In this document: positions 45,854-54,055 of the stretch, one piece after another
Layout: each line of letters opens with the position of its first letter
Numbering within the stretch: the stretch's first letter is position 1
DNA from: an uncultured Aquimarina sp.
GTDB taxonomy: Bacteria; Bacteroidota; Bacteroidia; Flavobacteriales; Flavobacteriaceae
DNA: 64,000 nucleotides
Direction: 5' to 3'
NCBI GenBank assembly: GCA_947492105.1
Contig: CANLMN010000014.1
Location: 46,471-110,470, forward strand
Notes under the pieces: model-generated
Told to the model about the DNA's origin: nothing
The model's input: only the letters and a program-made list of their open reading frames with translations
Databases searched by the model: none
Program-made: the position numbers and the translations under genes

Positions 45854-46576
45854 ATGAAAATTTTTTTTAAATCAACAATTTTTTTAGTAGCGCTTACTGC
45901 AGTTTTAATCAGCTGCGAGAATGAAAGTATAAGTCTAGCAGATTCATCTATGGATGTAGATACTAGTGAACTTTCAAGAAAATTTATCGATAGTCTAGAG
46001 ACTTCATTTACTACAAATTTGATGGCAGGTCAACACCATAATGCAGGAACTGTCACGATCACAAAAGATTCTAGTAATTTGCTAGTAACCTATGAAACAA
46101 ACACGGATACTAGTAGTACAAAAAACTGGACGATTAAAGCGACTCATTTATATGTAGGAGCTTGTGATGGGATGCCTACTACAAAATCAGGTAATCCAAA
46201 AATAGGCAAATTCCCTTACAAAGAAGATCATGAAGTTGGTACAACGAATTACACGTATAGTATCCCATTGGACAAACTTGATGAGTGTTTCTGTGTAGCT
46301 GCTCACGCAGTGGTGGACTGTAGTACTGAAATTACAACGACTCCCACCACTCCTACAATTCCTGTTACCGATCCTGATACTCTAGCGAAATCAGATAAAG
46401 GTGGAAACAAGGATAAGGGTCAAGCAGATGATAGCTGTGGAGAAGAAACAGCTTGGGCAGAGGGACAAGGATTCTCAGGAAATAGTTGGGCGATGTTCAT
46501 AGAAATATGTGATACCACAGATCCCGATCCAACAGTAGATCCCGATCCAACAGTAGATCCTAATCCAATGCAATAA
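45854..46576 (+). CDS. Secreted lipoprotein with Asp-Pro repeat tail
   Basis: A 240-aa lipoprotein (signal MKIFFKSTIFLVALTAVLIS, Cys21). A beta-rich domain (about 60-160) binds nothing recognisable; LYVGACDGMPTTKSGNPKIG and LDECFCVAAHAVV stand out. A Thr-Pro-rich hinge follows, then a CGEETAWAEGQGF motif of the kind seen in flavobacterial surface proteins, and a C-terminal DPDPTV tandem repeat. ATG 45854 is chosen because it gives the signal peptide; the frame is open further upstream into the preceding gene. It ends with a clear terminator and probably shares a transcript with the preceding lipoprotein (40 bases apart). Confidence 0.78.
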   Translation: MKIFFKSTIFLVALTAVLISCENESISLADSSMDVDTSELSRKFIDSLETSFTTNLMAGQHHNAGTVTITKDSSNLLVTYETNTDTSSTKNWTIKATHLYVGACDGMPTTKSGNPKIGKFPYKEDHEVGTTNYTYSIPLDKLDECFCVAAHAVVDCSTEITTTPTTPTIPVTDPDTLAKSDKGGNKDKGQADDSCGEETAWAEGQGFSGNSWAMFIEICDTTDPDPTVDPDPTVDPNPMQ

Positions 46577-46654
46577 TTCTTACTGACTTAAAGAAACTAA
46601 AAGTCTGATTAGCCCACTGTCAAAGACGTTTACCCCCATAGGTTTTTGATTTCA

Positions 46655-46690
46655 AAAAAGATCCTTCGATTAATTTCGTAGGATCTTTTT
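46655..46690 (+). terminator. Intrinsic terminator after the two lipoprotein genes
   Basis: A perfect 11-pair stem AAAAAGATCCT / AGGATCTTTTT (arms 46655-46665 and 46680-46690) with a 14-base loop, 78 bases after the stop. Confidence 0.88.
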
Positions 46691-46798
46691 GTTAAAAAAG
46701 CTAAAGCTTAAACCATTTTAAAGATAAAAATTATCAATATCAAAATTTGTGTCATAATAATTTGTAAATTAAAGGGAACAATAATCCAGATAAATAAT

Positions 46799-46993
46799 AT
46801 GAAAACAAATTTTTTACTTTTTATTTTATTATTAGGTATTTTTTCTTGTGCAGACAAGAAGAAAGAAGAAGAAACTAAAGCTGCGATTCAAAAAATTGAA
46901 GCTGTTGAAAATGAACTCCACGAGGTTTCTAAAGAAATCGATGTTAAAACTAAAGATTTAGAAGACTCTTTAAAAGACTTAGAGGGAATTTAA
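46799..46993 (+). CDS. Small coiled-coil lipoprotein
   Basis: A 64-aa lipoprotein: MKTNFLLFILLLGIFSC with Cys17, then a charged helix of heptad character (AAIQKIEAVENELHEVSKEI, KTKDLEDSLKDLEG). It resembles small Lpp-like envelope spacers in size only; there is no terminal Lys for peptidoglycan linkage. It stands 52 bases before the Lys-rich secreted protein and may be cotranscribed. No family recognised. Confidence 0.65.
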   Translation: MKTNFLLFILLLGIFSCADKKKEEETKAAIQKIEAVENELHEVSKEIDVKTKDLEDSLKDLEGI

Positions 46994-47045
46994 TTTTCAA
47001 AAAAATATAAATAACTCATTTTTTAAGAATTTAAAAAAATAATCA

Positions 47046-47759
47046 ATGAAATTTATTAAAATATTTACTGTATTTGTTATGGTTTTTGCTCTTGGAACTT
47101 TGAGCACATTAGCGCAAGGAAAGTCACAACAGGCCAAGGAAAAAAGTAATAAAAATTTTCAAAAAGGAAAAAAGAAAGCCAAAGCTGAAAAACATAAAGC
47201 GAATAAATCCAAAGATGGATTGGATAATGAAATAGCAGATGGTAAAGATCAAATAAACAAAGGAAAGGGAAAAGTAAAAGACAAGGCTAAACAAAAAAAA
47301 GAAGATTTAGAGTCTGATGTGGATAGAGTTAATGGTAAAGCTAAGGACAAAACCAAAGACAAAACCAAAGACAAAACAAAAGAATTAAAAGCAAAAGCAG
47401 AAAGTAAAGGGAATGCTTATGGAAAAAATAAAAATGGACTAACAGGGAAAGCTTTCGGGAAAACAAGAGCAGAAGAAGCTAGATCCAAAGTAAAAGAAAG
47501 TGCCAAGATGCTCGATAAAAATGAAAATAAATTACAAAAAGGACGAGATAAAATAGCTGTAGCTAAAGAGAAATTAGCAGAAGCCAAAGCCAAAACAGGA
47601 GATGATGCGCTGACACCAGAAGAGATTAGTGAAAAAGAAGCAAAAATCTTTAAGGCAGAAGAAAAGTTAAATGCATTAGAAAACGCTATCAAAAATGGAA
47701 AGCAAAAAATTAAAGAAGGAGAGGATAAGATTAATAAAGTATACCAGGAAAAAAAATAG
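47046..47759 (+). CDS. Lysine-rich secreted coiled-coil protein
   Basis: A 237-aa exported protein: signal peptide (MKFIKIFTVFVMVFALGTLS, cleavage after LAQG), then an extremely Lys/Glu/Asp-rich helical body. A short DNA tandem repeat (about 47343-47380) encodes KDKTKDKTKDKT. Elsewhere, KAKAESKGNAYGKNKNGLTG and long LAEAKAK and EEKLNALENAI segments predict extended coiled coil. It could bind anionic polymers such as extracellular DNA or polysaccharide; this is inference from charge only. No family recognised. Confidence 0.7.
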   Translation: MKFIKIFTVFVMVFALGTLSTLAQGKSQQAKEKSNKNFQKGKKKAKAEKHKANKSKDGLDNEIADGKDQINKGKGKVKDKAKQKKEDLESDVDRVNGKAKDKTKDKTKDKTKELKAKAESKGNAYGKNKNGLTGKAFGKTRAEEARSKVKESAKMLDKNENKLQKGRDKIAVAKEKLAEAKAKTGDDALTPEEISEKEAKIFKAEEKLNALENAIKNGKQKIKEGEDKINKVYQEKK

Positions 47760-47779
47760 CTATATAAGCTGTTAATAAT

Positions 47780-47911
47780 GTTCTGAGTATAGTAATTGTC
47801 ATGAACTAAGTCTCGTTTGATGCTCAAATTTTTTGAAGGGTGTTATCTCAGAAGAGTGAAGCGACCAAAAAGACGAATTATGAGCCTATAGTTATCTTTT
47901 AAATGGTATAA
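47780..47911 (+). repeat. Repeat family B, copy 4 (degenerate)
   Basis: Only the ends align: GTATAGTAATTGTCATGA at the left and GAATTATGAGCCTATAGTTA then TCTTTTAAATGGTAT at the right. Confidence 0.45.
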
Positions 47912-47914
47912 CTT

Positions 47915-48363
47915 TGGAATGAGGATTATGACGAAGCAGAAAAATTAATTGATTTTGCCCTTACGGTAAAAGGAACGGATAAGGCTATGTTGTATAGAAA
48001 TATAGGGATTCTCTTTGAGCAAAAGCAGCAATATAAAAAAGCTTAGAGAGCATTAAAAATTGCGAATTTATATACCTAATTATTTAATTTAGGTATATAA
48101 ATTCGTATTAATGACACGGTTATTTTTTTTATGTAAAAACACCGTGATGCTATTGCATAGCCTTAGCTATGGATTATATGAACAAGGCATGTAGATGGAA
48201 AAAGAACAAGGCGATATGCGACATTATATAGCGAATTTGGTATTACAACTGTTTTGTGGTTGATATTGAAATTGATAAAAAAAGAATCAAAGATAAAATG
48301 CCGAAAAATAAAGGAAGTAATTCAAAGAAGAAGACTACCAAAAAAGCAAGTAACAACAAGTGA
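47915..48363 (+). pseudogene. Broken TPR-protein gene interrupted by repeat C4
   Basis: 47915-48046 reads WNEDYDEAEKLIDFALTVKG...AMLYRNIGILFEQKQQYKKA, one TPR unit and the start of the next, then a TAG stop, after which the frame continues RALKIAN. Repeat C4 follows. Beyond it an open frame reads FVVDIEIDKKRIKDKMPKNK, then a basic tail ending KKASNNK and a TGA at 48361-48363, with a terminator right after. The likeliest history is one TPR gene broken by a stop mutation and a repeat insertion. That both parts belong to the same gene is inference. Confidence 0.5.
48064..48244 (+). repeat. Repeat family C, copy 4 (full length)
   Basis: Left end GAATTTATATACC with its inverse GGTATATAAATTC only 15 bases further, then GTATTAATGACACGG, the core ATAGCCTTAGCTATGG, GGAAAAAGAACAAGGCGATA and the right end GCGAATTTGGTAT. 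Confidence 0.75.
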
Positions 48364-48395
48364 AGATGTGATATCGCTTGTTGTTAATTATATGT

Positions 48396-48434
48396 AAAAA
48401 CTTCATGATACTGAAAAGTTCATGAAGTTTTTTT
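48396..48434 (+). terminator. Intrinsic terminator after the broken TPR gene
   Basis: Perfect stem AAAAACTTCATG / CATGAAGTTTTT with a 13-base loop and a T run. Just before it, ACAACAAG / CTTGTTGT forms a second stem across the stop codon of the remnant. Confidence 0.85.
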
Positions 48435-48477
48435 GTTTTTGGTAGGGTAGTAATAACGATTTCCCTAAATCAAATTG

Positions 48478-48650
48478 ATACCCGTTAAAATGTAATTGTC
48501 AGCTAAAATAATTGAACTATTTTTCGCTAGTTTGAGCTACAAAATTCGAACATAGCCTTAGTTACTAAACTAGTTACGATTTAATTTTTTAGCGAAAAAA
48601 TAGTAGAAAAAGAACCGAATTAGTAGCCTGTTATTATTTTTTAAATGGTT
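48478..48650 (+). repeat. Repeat family B, copy 5 (full length)
   Basis: Left end ATACCCGTTAAAATGTAATT, then AATTGAACTATTTTTCGCTA, the diverged core CATAGCCTTAGTTA, GTAGAAAAAGAACCGAATTA and the right end TTATTTTTTAAATGGT. The ends form imperfect inverted repeats of about 28 bases. Confidence 0.78.
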
Positions 48651-49270
48651 TGATATGCAGATTAATTGAATAAAGCATGGATTGTCAACTCAGTAGATGT
48701 AGGCTAGATTCCCTTTGTCCTTGCACAAACTTGGAGTATAACAATGATAGTTTGTGAGAGGTTGTGGCGCCTGTTCCGAACTGGATTAGGTAAGCTAGTC
48801 CTCCTGTCTAGACTAATTCATAATTCTCAATGTAGAATAGAGAAAAACATAGTGGTTGGAGAGAAAAGTGGTTGATTACCATAATTGTAGCCAAGGAATA
48901 TTATTATCTAATTGATGTAAAAAAAAATGTGGATGCAATCTTCAAAAAAAAAGGGGGCCTGGCTTGGGTTAATGAAGCTAAATCTCTTTTTTAAATACTT
49001 TATATTCTGATAATGAGTGTTTTGTATGTGATCGCTTTTGCGAAAGGACTCGCATAATTACATGTCTTTTACCTCAAAATGTATGCGATATTGAGAGAAC
49101 TAAAAGGATATATTTCAAATTTCTGTAAAATGTATAATAATAGTCGATGAATTGGTTAAAAAAATGTCTTTTTGATAAAAAGCTGTGATTGCACATGAAA
49201 TTTATGGCACCTAAATACGAAAGTATAGTAGCCCTCGTTATCCGCTGTAACTATTAACCTAAAACTTATA
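48651..49270. other. 620-base intergenic region before the GH5 gene
   Basis: No protein-like frame, repeat or RNA gene recognised. The promoter of the GH5 gene must lie here. Confidence 0.45.
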
Positions 49271-50767
49271 ATGATGAAATATTACTATGGACTGTTTATG
49301 GCAGTTTTTTTGATGACATTGAGCGTCAATTCACAACAAAATTGTTCAGGAAATTGGCTGTCTGTAAATGGGAACAAACTGTTAGATTCTAACGGCAAAG
49401 AGGTATATCTAGCAGGAGTCAACTGGTCTGGATTTGAAGCTAATATTAGTACCCTAGAAGGTTTGTACGCAAGGGATATGAAGTCCATGTTGCAGCAAAG
49501 TAAAGACTTAGGGTTTAACTGTTTTAGAATTCCATGGCATAATGCAATGTTACGACAAGGTGCCGAGGCGCAAGCTCCAAATTTATGGATCAAAGATCCG
49601 TATAATTACAACGGAGTTCCTCAACAAGGACCTTTCTCTAATACGTATCTCGAAGGGAAAACAAAACCAATTGAAATCATGGATGAGCTCGTAAAATGGT
49701 GTCAAGAAAATGATATGAAAATCATTTTAGATTGCCATTCTCGCGAAGCTGGAGGATATTTGACAGAAGGACTATGGTATACTGATTCTGTTTCTGAAGA
49801 GGAATGGATTGAAGATTGGGTGTTTATTGCAGAGAGATACAAGAAATATGATGCTGTTATAGGAATGGATCTCAATAACGAGCCTCATGGTAAAATTACT
49901 GACCCACAAGGAGCTAGATGGGGTACAGGAAACCCAGCTTTTGATTGGAGACTTGCTGCAGAAAAATGTGGAAATGCAATTCTAGCAACAAATCCTAATG
50001 TTTTAATTATCGTAGAAGGAATTGAGGCATATACCAAACCAGACGGAACAGAGACAACCTATTGGTGGGGAGGTAACCTACAAGGAGCAAGAGATTTTCC
50101 TATTCGTCTAAATGATCCAAGTAAATTAATGTATTCACCGCATGAGTACGGACCAACAGTTTTTGAACAGCCTTGGTTCGATGTTCCAGAATTTCCGAAT
50201 AACCTACCTGCTATTTGGGAAGAACAATTTAACTTTTTGAATACCAACAAAACTTCTCCTTTGTTCATTGGCGAACTTGGGATTAGAGATAGTGATGGGA
50301 AAGATGAATTGTGGTTTAAGACATTTGTGAATTTTATCAAAGAAAATAAATTACATTTTGCTTTCTGGACACTAAACCCAAACTCTGGTGATACTGGAGG
50401 GATTTTAAAAAGCGATTGGACTACCGTTCATGATTGGAAATTAGAATACTTAAAACCTATTTTATCTAAGCCAATACCTAACTGTACAGGAGGAGTTCTA
50501 AGTGTTTCTAATCCAAATAGAGAAGAAAACCAGATCGAGATACAATCAAACCCAGTTGCAGATATTTTGACGATTACCTCTTCTGATATTTCCATAAGGA
50601 AAATGAAAATATTTGATGTTAATGGTAGAGTTGTAAGTGGAACAAATTCTCTTGAATTATCTAAAAATGTAAGTCTAAATGTCTCAACACTTGCATCAGG
50701 TGTATACATAGTGGCTATTACTACAGGTAAAGGGGTTCTTGTAAACAAACGATTCATCAAAAAATAG
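49271..50767 (+). CDS. Secreted GH5 glycoside hydrolase (cellulase-like) with T9SS sorting domain
   Basis: A 498-aa secreted enzyme: signal peptide (1-21), a GH5 barrel (about 28-400), and a type A T9SS C-terminal domain (about 420-498, IQSNPVADILTITSS, MKIFDVNGRVVSG, LASGVYIVAITTGKG). Catalytic acids are Glu204 in DLNNEPHGK (acid/base) and Glu335 in FIGELGIRD (nucleophile); NCFRIPWHN and MYSPHEYGP support the family. The closest activities are endo-beta-1,4-glucanase-like. T9SS export suggests a cell-surface enzyme for plant or algal glucans. It stands alone, without a SusCD pair, and has a strong terminator. Confidence 0.93.
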   Translation: MMKYYYGLFMAVFLMTLSVNSQQNCSGNWLSVNGNKLLDSNGKEVYLAGVNWSGFEANISTLEGLYARDMKSMLQQSKDLGFNCFRIPWHNAMLRQGAEAQAPNLWIKDPYNYNGVPQQGPFSNTYLEGKTKPIEIMDELVKWCQENDMKIILDCHSREAGGYLTEGLWYTDSVSEEEWIEDWVFIAERYKKYDAVIGMDLNNEPHGKITDPQGARWGTGNPAFDWRLAAEKCGNAILATNPNVLIIVEGIEAYTKPDGTETTYWWGGNLQGARDFPIRLNDPSKLMYSPHEYGPTVFEQPWFDVPEFPNNLPAIWEEQFNFLNTNKTSPLFIGELGIRDSDGKDELWFKTFVNFIKENKLHFAFWTLNPNSGDTGGILKSDWTTVHDWKLEYLKPILSKPIPNCTGGVLSVSNPNREENQIEIQSNPVADILTITSSDISIRKMKIFDVNGRVVSGTNSLELSKNVSLNVSTLASGVYIVAITTGKGVLVNKRFIKK

Positions 50768-50797
50768 AAGTTTCCGAACTTATTTAATTTTTGCTTT

Positions 50798-50843
50798 AAA
50801 GAACCGAATATGTCTGCTATTACGCATATTCGGTTCTTTTTTG
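50798..50843 (+). terminator. Strong intrinsic terminator after the GH5 gene
   Basis: A perfect 15-pair stem AAAGAACCGAATATG / CATATTCGGTTCTTT (50798-50812 with 50825-50839) with a 12-base loop, then a T run; 31 bases after the stop. Confidence 0.93.
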
Positions 50844-50951
50844 TATCATATACTGACGTCAGAATTCATTTTAACTCTTTTTATTTGAATGAGCACTTAG
50901 GCTGCTATTATTACTATAAGAGATTCTCAGGGTTTTTGTCTCATTTTTATA

Positions 50952-51030
50952 ATACCAGTAAAAATGTAATTGTAGGCAAAACAGTAGAAAAAGAAGCTGA
51001 TTAGTAACCTGTAATTACTTTTTGAATGGC
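50952..51030 (+). repeat. Repeat family B, copy 6 (internally deleted)
   Basis: A 79-base form with both ends (ATACCAGTAAAAATGTAATT and AGTAACCTGTAATTACTTTT) joined at the point where GTAGGCAAAA meets CAGTAGAAAAAG; the centre is missing. It is the family B counterpart of the deleted A1. Confidence 0.72.
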
Positions 51031-51149
51031 AGGAGATCAATGAAATTGAAGATATGTAGGGAGTTTACAAAATAGAAGACAATATTTTTATACTATCTCG
51101 TTCTAATAATAAAATAACTAACAATTTATTTATTAAATCATTCTTAATC

Positions 51150-51680
51150 ATGAAAACACTGTCAAAATTTACACTCATTGCTTTAGTATCAGTTTATGTT
51201 TCTTGTAAACAAAATCCTGCGGAAACACCAGAGCATAAAGCAATGGTAGAAGAGCATATGGCAATGGAAACCACGCACCAAGCTATGGCAAAAGATCATA
51301 GCGCTATGAAAGATGATCATCAAGAAATGGTGCAGGCTCATAAAAGTCTAGAAAATGATTCTATACATTTGGTCATAGAAAAAAGCCACTCTTCATTACT
51401 ATCAAAACATGGTAAATTAATTTCTGATCACGAAGCATTGATAGCAAAACATAGCGAATTAGAAAAAAAACATGCATCAGGAGAGGTTAGTCTAGAGCAA
51501 ATGACAGAAGAGCATGAGGCTATGCAATTAGAACATAAGAATATTGAAAAAGAACATGAGAATGTAGGAGCAGAGCATGAACGTATCACGAAAGAGGATG
51601 AAAAAATGATCAAAGAAGATAAAGAGAACAAAGAAGTAGAAGTTGCGGAATCTGAAATTGATCAAACAAGTAACGAATAA
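51150..51680 (+). CDS. Lipoprotein with a heptad stripe of histidines (possible metal-binding coiled coil)
   Basis: A 176-aa lipoprotein (signal with lipobox VYVSC, Cys19). The mature protein is one long predicted helix in which His falls at residues 29, 36, 43, 50, 57, 64, then 73, 80, 87, 94, 101, 108, then 122, 129, 136 and 143: sixteen His, nearly all exactly seven apart. Met follows three residues after His in six places (HxxM, for example HKAM, HMAM, HQAM). Such a one-sided His/Met stripe would fit binding of Cu, Zn or Ni in the envelope, or a pH-switched coiled coil. The C-terminus is acidic. No known family recognised; the function is inference. Confidence 0.78.
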   Translation: MKTLSKFTLIALVSVYVSCKQNPAETPEHKAMVEEHMAMETTHQAMAKDHSAMKDDHQEMVQAHKSLENDSIHLVIEKSHSSLLSKHGKLISDHEALIAKHSELEKKHASGEVSLEQMTEEHEAMQLEHKNIEKEHENVGAEHERITKEDEKMIKEDKENKEVEVAESEIDQTSNE

Positions 51681-51744
51681 AAATTAAACGTATATTTTTA
51701 GAGATACGTGATAGTATCTACAAACAGCTCAAAGAGATCGTATA

Positions 51745-51903
51745 ATACTAATGTAGGTCTATAAATTCGTGTTAATGACACTGTTGTTTTTATGTAAAAA
51801 CACCATGATTCTATTGCATAGCCTTTGCTATGGTATATATGAACAAGGCATTTAGATAGAAAAAGAATAAGTCGATATGCGCATTATATAACTAATTTGG
51901 TAT
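51745..51903 (+). repeat. Repeat family C, copy 5 (full length)
   Basis: Left end ATACTAATGTAGGTCTATAA, then GTTAATGACACTG, the core ATAGCCTTTGCTATGG, GATAGAAAAAGAATAAGTCG and right end CTAATTTGGTAT. It separates the His-rich lipoprotein gene from the next terminator. Confidence 0.75.
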
Positions 51904-51944
51904 ATAACCCGTAGTGTTAGTACTATCCCGTGAAATGTTTAAAC

Positions 51945-51976
51945 AAAAGAGCAGAGAGGTATTTCTGCTCTTTTTG
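51945..51976 (+). terminator. Intrinsic terminator downstream of repeat C5
   Basis: Stem AAAAGAGCAGA / TCTGCTCTTTTT with an 8-base loop. It lies 265 bases after the lipoprotein stop, with repeat C5 in between, as if the element had entered between gene and terminator. Confidence 0.85.
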
Positions 51977-51997
51977 TAATTTATACAAGTACGTCTA

Positions 51998-52158
51998 ATA
52001 TCCGTTAAAATGTAATTGTCGGCTAAAATACTTGAACTATTTTTGGCTAGTTTGAGCTATAAAATTCAAGCATAACCTTAGCTATGATTTAATTTTTTAG
52101 CAAAAAAATAGTAGAAAAAGAACTGAATTATTAGCCTGTAATTATTTTTTAAATGGTA
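51998..52158 (+). repeat. Repeat family B, copy 7 (full length)
   Basis: Left end ATATCCGTTAAAATGTAATT, then CTTGAACTATTTTTGGCTAG, core CATAACCTTAGCTATG, GTAGAAAAAGAACTGAATTA and right end TTATTTTTTAAATGGTA. Confidence 0.78.
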
Positions 52159-52222
52159 CAATAGACATAAAAAGCAACAAAGTATCGATTAGTTTTGGCA
52201 ATGTATCAGGTTGTTATGATTT

Positions 52223-53647
52223 TTATAGCAAAGGACTGAAGAAGCGTGCGATTCCTTCTGCTAGTTTATGATGGATACTTCGATTCTTGTAGGTTTCATA
52301 TTCCAATTCAATAGCTTTTTTATAACTAACTACAAAGTGATCGCAAATCTGCTGAGCAATTTTTTGATCATAAATTAGCGCATTTGTTTCAAAATTATGT
52401 TCAAAACTGCGATGATCAAAGTTGCCTGATCCGACCGAGGCAATCTCACCATCTATTACTATAACCTTACTGTGCAAAAACTCATCCGTTTGCTGATATA
52501 TTGCAACTCCAATTGCTAAGAGCTCTTCGAAATAAGACAACATACTGTTTTTTGCTAACCACGAATCTGTTTTCTTTGGTGTCAATAGTTTTACTTTTAC
52601 ACCACTCAATGCTGCGATTCGTATCGCCTCCAACATAGCAGTATTCGGAATAAAATATGGATTAGAGATGTAGATATACTCCTTGGCAAGATTAATCATA
52701 CTGATGTATTGTTGCATAATCGCAGGTTGATTAGAATCCGGACCGCTAGTTACGATTTGTACGATAGTATCACCTTGTATTTCTGCTTTTGGAATGTATT
52801 TTTTATCCAAAAGCAATTCTTTTTCCTTCGTTGCAAAATAATAATCCTTTATAAAAACGCGATGGAGACTATCTACAATGGGGCCTCTCAATCGGACATG
52901 TGTATCATCCCATATCCCTAAATCATCAATAGATTTTATGTATTTGTCAGAGACATTCACCCCTCCAGTAAAACCTTCTATGCCATCTATGATGATAATT
53001 TTTCGATGATTACGATAGTTCAAAGTGAAGATAAAACTTCCATAACTTAGAGACATTGTGGTGTATAGTTGTACTCCAATAGCTTGTAATTTTTTTTTGA
53101 CTTTGGAATCAAGATGATAACTGCCAATAGCATCATAGAGCATTCGTACCTCTACACCTTCTTCAATTTTTTTTTTGAATAGTTGCAAAAAGCGTTCTTG
53201 CAATTCGCCTTCTTCAAAAATATAGTACTGCAAGTGGATAAAGTGCTTGGCATTTTCTATTGCTTCAAAAATACGTTCAAAGGTTTCTTTTCCATTGAAT
53301 AGGATATCGACAGCATTTCCAGGACGGCAAGCAAAATCTGTACTACGGTATAGGAGTTTTGCTAATTTGTTTTTTTCGTAATTCTCAAATTCAACAGGCT
53401 GAGTTGACGTATCAGGGTCTCTATAGGTTTTGTTATAGAGTTTTCTTTTTACGGTTTGTCGTAATTCAAAGAATTTGATCCGCCTCCGGTTCATGCCAAA
53501 AAGAATATAGAGTAAAATGCCAAACAATGGAACTATAAGTACAATTAATAGCCAACTAAGTGATTTTGCAGGACGAGACCCATAGAGTATGATATGCAGG
53601 ATAGCAAGTACTGTAAAAATGGTATAAGTAACTACAAAAGTAATCAT
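52223..53647 (-). CDS. cls: Cardiolipin synthase (PLD family)
   Basis: A 474-aa inner-membrane enzyme that makes cardiolipin from phosphatidylglycerol. Two N-terminal membrane helices (1-21, 30-50; PLDc_N domain with SWLLIVLIVPLFGILLYILF) precede two phospholipase D domains. HKD motif 1 is HRKIIIIDG (His214, Lys216) with GGVNVSD; motif 2 is HSKVIVIDG with GSGNFDHRS. Both are complete. It starts at the ATG 53645-53647 and is monocistronic. Pairs in lipid metabolism with pssA. Confidence 0.95.
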   Translation of the reverse strand: MITFVVTYTIFTVLAILHIILYGSRPAKSLSWLLIVLIVPLFGILLYILFGMNRRRIKFFELRQTVKRKLYNKTYRDPDTSTQPVEFENYEKNKLAKLLYRSTDFACRPGNAVDILFNGKETFERIFEAIENAKHFIHLQYYIFEEGELQERFLQLFKKKIEEGVEVRMLYDAIGSYHLDSKVKKKLQAIGVQLYTTMSLSYGSFIFTLNYRNHRKIIIIDGIEGFTGGVNVSDKYIKSIDDLGIWDDTHVRLRGPIVDSLHRVFIKDYYFATKEKELLLDKKYIPKAEIQGDTIVQIVTSGPDSNQPAIMQQYISMINLAKEYIYISNPYFIPNTAMLEAIRIAALSGVKVKLLTPKKTDSWLAKNSMLSYFEELLAIGVAIYQQTDEFLHSKVIVIDGEIASVGSGNFDHRSFEHNFETNALIYDQKIAQQICDHFVVSYKKAIELEYETYKNRSIHHKLAEGIARFFSPLL

Positions 53648-54055
53648 ACAAAGAAATTGGGGTTAGTTTTTACTCAAGAAACATTTTGGTCTTTTTTTTT
53701 GAATCATCAAAAAAGCAAAGTCCTTTTGCGATCCTAATTTTAGCTTTTTTTTTATAGAGGTGATTTAAACGTTTCTTCAATTCGTTTTTTTTAACTAAAC
53801 CACTGTGCGTTGTAGGACTTTAATTGATAAAAAATCATACTATCGTTTAATCTTTTTATACAAGCTCAAAGATAGAATTAAAGCGTAACAAAAGCTGTAG
53901 ATAAAGAACAAATTATATCTATTGCTTGGCATTCGTAGTACAGAATGAACACAGAAATAATGAGGTTGCTATATTTTTTGGACTTTGTGAATCAAAATAC
54001 CTTAAAAGAGATGCTTTCTAATTTGTAGAAATAGTATTTTTAGTAAAAAAATATA
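53648..54055. other. 408-base divergent intergenic region
   Basis: Separates cls from the divergent DUF302 gene and should carry both promoters. No repeat or gene seen. Confidence 0.45.

Larger units (their letters stand above)
47760..48477. other. Decayed region with repeats and gene remnants
   Basis: No intact gene. It holds a degenerate family B copy (47780-47911), a TPR fragment (47915-48046), repeat C4 (48064-48244), a basic C-terminal tail remnant (48248-48363), and a terminator (48396-48434). Confidence 0.6.

Noticed and set aside
48690-48830. Possible riboswitch or structured RNA before the GH5 gene
   Set aside because: Some G-C rich words occur, but no known riboswitch core and no continuous stem could be drawn.
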